Below are positions 5,949 to 6,497 of a stretch of 6,497 nucleotides of DNA, piece after piece (position 1 is the first letter of the stretch; the number at the start of each line of letters is the position of its first letter). The notes under the pieces are model-generated. The model had not been told where the DNA came from. It saw only the letters and a list, made by a program, of their open reading frames with translations, and did not search any database. A program made the position numbers and the translations under genes. The stretch is from the NCBI GenBank assembly GCA_035476575.1, contig DATILL010000025.1, forward strand, positions 1 through 6,497, read 5' to 3'. Source of the stretch: DATILL01 sp035476575 (GTDB lineage Bacteria > Actinomycetota > Actinomycetes > Mycobacteriales > JACQDL01).

Positions 5949-6497
5949 ATGTCGGATGTGGTCGCGTCGGTGGTTGAGCAGATCTCGGTGCTGCTTGGCT
6001 CGTGTCGTGACGCCCGGTTGTGGGGGCTTTCCGACGCGCAGGTTGACGAGCTGCTGGTGCGGGTGCACCAACAGCTCGGACAGATCACGGGGACGTTGCT
6101 GCTGCCGTTGGTGCGGGAGGCGGAGTCCCGGGGTCTGGCTGCCGCGCATGACGCGCCGAGCATGACGGCGTGGCTGCGGGACAGCCTGAACGTGCGGCCG
6201 GGTGAGGCGGGGCGGCTGCTCCGGCTCGCCCGTGACCTGGACGGTGACCTGCCGGAGACCGCCGCCGCGCTCGCGGACGGCGCCATCAGCGTCGAGCACG
6301 CCCAGGTGATCGCCGAGGCGGTCCGGGCGCTGCCAGCCGAGACCCCGGCCGAGACGAGGGTCGCGGCGGAGCGGGAGCTGGTCGCGCACTCCGGCACGTT
6401 CAACCCCGACGAGGTCGCGCTGCTCGGCCGGCGCGTGCTGGACGTGGTCGACCCCGACCACGGCGAGGAGCTGCTCCGCCGCCAGGCCGAACGCGAG
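5949..6497 (+). CDS. DUF222 / 13E12-type protein, N-terminal part (runs off the window)
   Basis: The frame stays open from ATG 5949 to the window edge, giving 183 residues with no stop. The sequence matches the helical DUF222 domain found in many actinobacterial proteins that end in an HNH nuclease domain and are related to the mycobacterial REP13E12 repeats. Recognisable parts are LSDAQVDELLVRVHQQLGQ (27-45), LLLPLVREAESRGLAAAHDA (50-69), SMTAWLRDSLNVRPGEAGRL (71-90) and ALADGAISVEHAQVIAEAV (107-125). The HNH motif, if present, would lie beyond the window. A role as a nuclease or mobile-element-linked protein is inferred from the family; the function is not established. No Shine-Dalgarno sequence precedes the ATG, and the bases before it are pyrimidine-rich, so translation may be leaderless or the start may differ. 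The gene shows no disruption, unlike the remnant on its left. Such genes are often multicopy in a genome. Confidence 0.9.
   Translation, partial: MSDVVASVVEQISVLLGSCRDARLWGLSDAQVDELLVRVHQQLGQITGTLLLPLVREAESRGLAAAHDAPSMTAWLRDSLNVRPGEAGRLLRLARDLDGDLPETAAALADGAISVEHAQVIAEAVRALPAETPAETRVAAERELVAHSGTFNPDEVALLGRRVLDVVDPDHGEELLRRQAERE

Noticed and set aside
1..6497. CRISPR array, tRNA or rRNA genes
   Set aside because: No regularly spaced direct repeats and no tRNA- or rRNA-like segments were seen on either strand by eye.

Overview
The window looks like actinomycete chromosome, with high G+C, strong G/C preference at third codon positions, and several actinomycete families: a SARP regulator, a CYP105-like P450 with a 3Fe-4S ferredoxin, an IS1380-type transposase and a DUF222/13E12 protein. 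A Micromonosporaceae-like host is plausible, but the sequence alone does not fix the genus.

Layout from left to right. Positions 1-184 hold no supported gene. Positions 185-774 (minus) hold an unrecognised gene in three frames; it becomes one continuous protein if one base is removed at each of two G/C triplets. Positions 842-1991 (minus) hold a broken SARP regulator whose wHTH, BTAD and C-terminal parts lie in three frames; the NB-ARC ATPase appears to have been deleted. Positions 1992-2440 separate this regulator from the divergent P450 and contain one doubtful small minus-strand ORF. Positions 2441-3922 (plus) encode an intact cytochrome P450 with an unusually long N-terminal extension. 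It overlaps by ATGA the ferredoxin gene at 3919-4119. Positions 4248-5596 hold a heavily decayed IS1380-family element whose minus-strand transposase has at least six frame changes, two in-frame stops, a 16-bp tandem duplication and an internal deletion. Positions 5597-5948 hold no supported gene. Positions 5949-6497 (plus) hold the start of a DUF222-domain protein that runs off the window.

How they fit together: the P450 and ferredoxin form an intact, translationally coupled redox pair, with the ferredoxin expected to pass electrons to the P450. The divergent SARP could once have activated this pair or a larger biosynthetic cluster, but it no longer encodes a full regulator. The picture is a surviving oxidative tailoring module inside a decaying accessory region. 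I found no clearly new multi-gene system. The points most worth checking are the P450 N-terminal extension, a short ORF just upstream of it, the unknown frameshifted gene at the left, and the inverted repeat around the IS1380 remnant.
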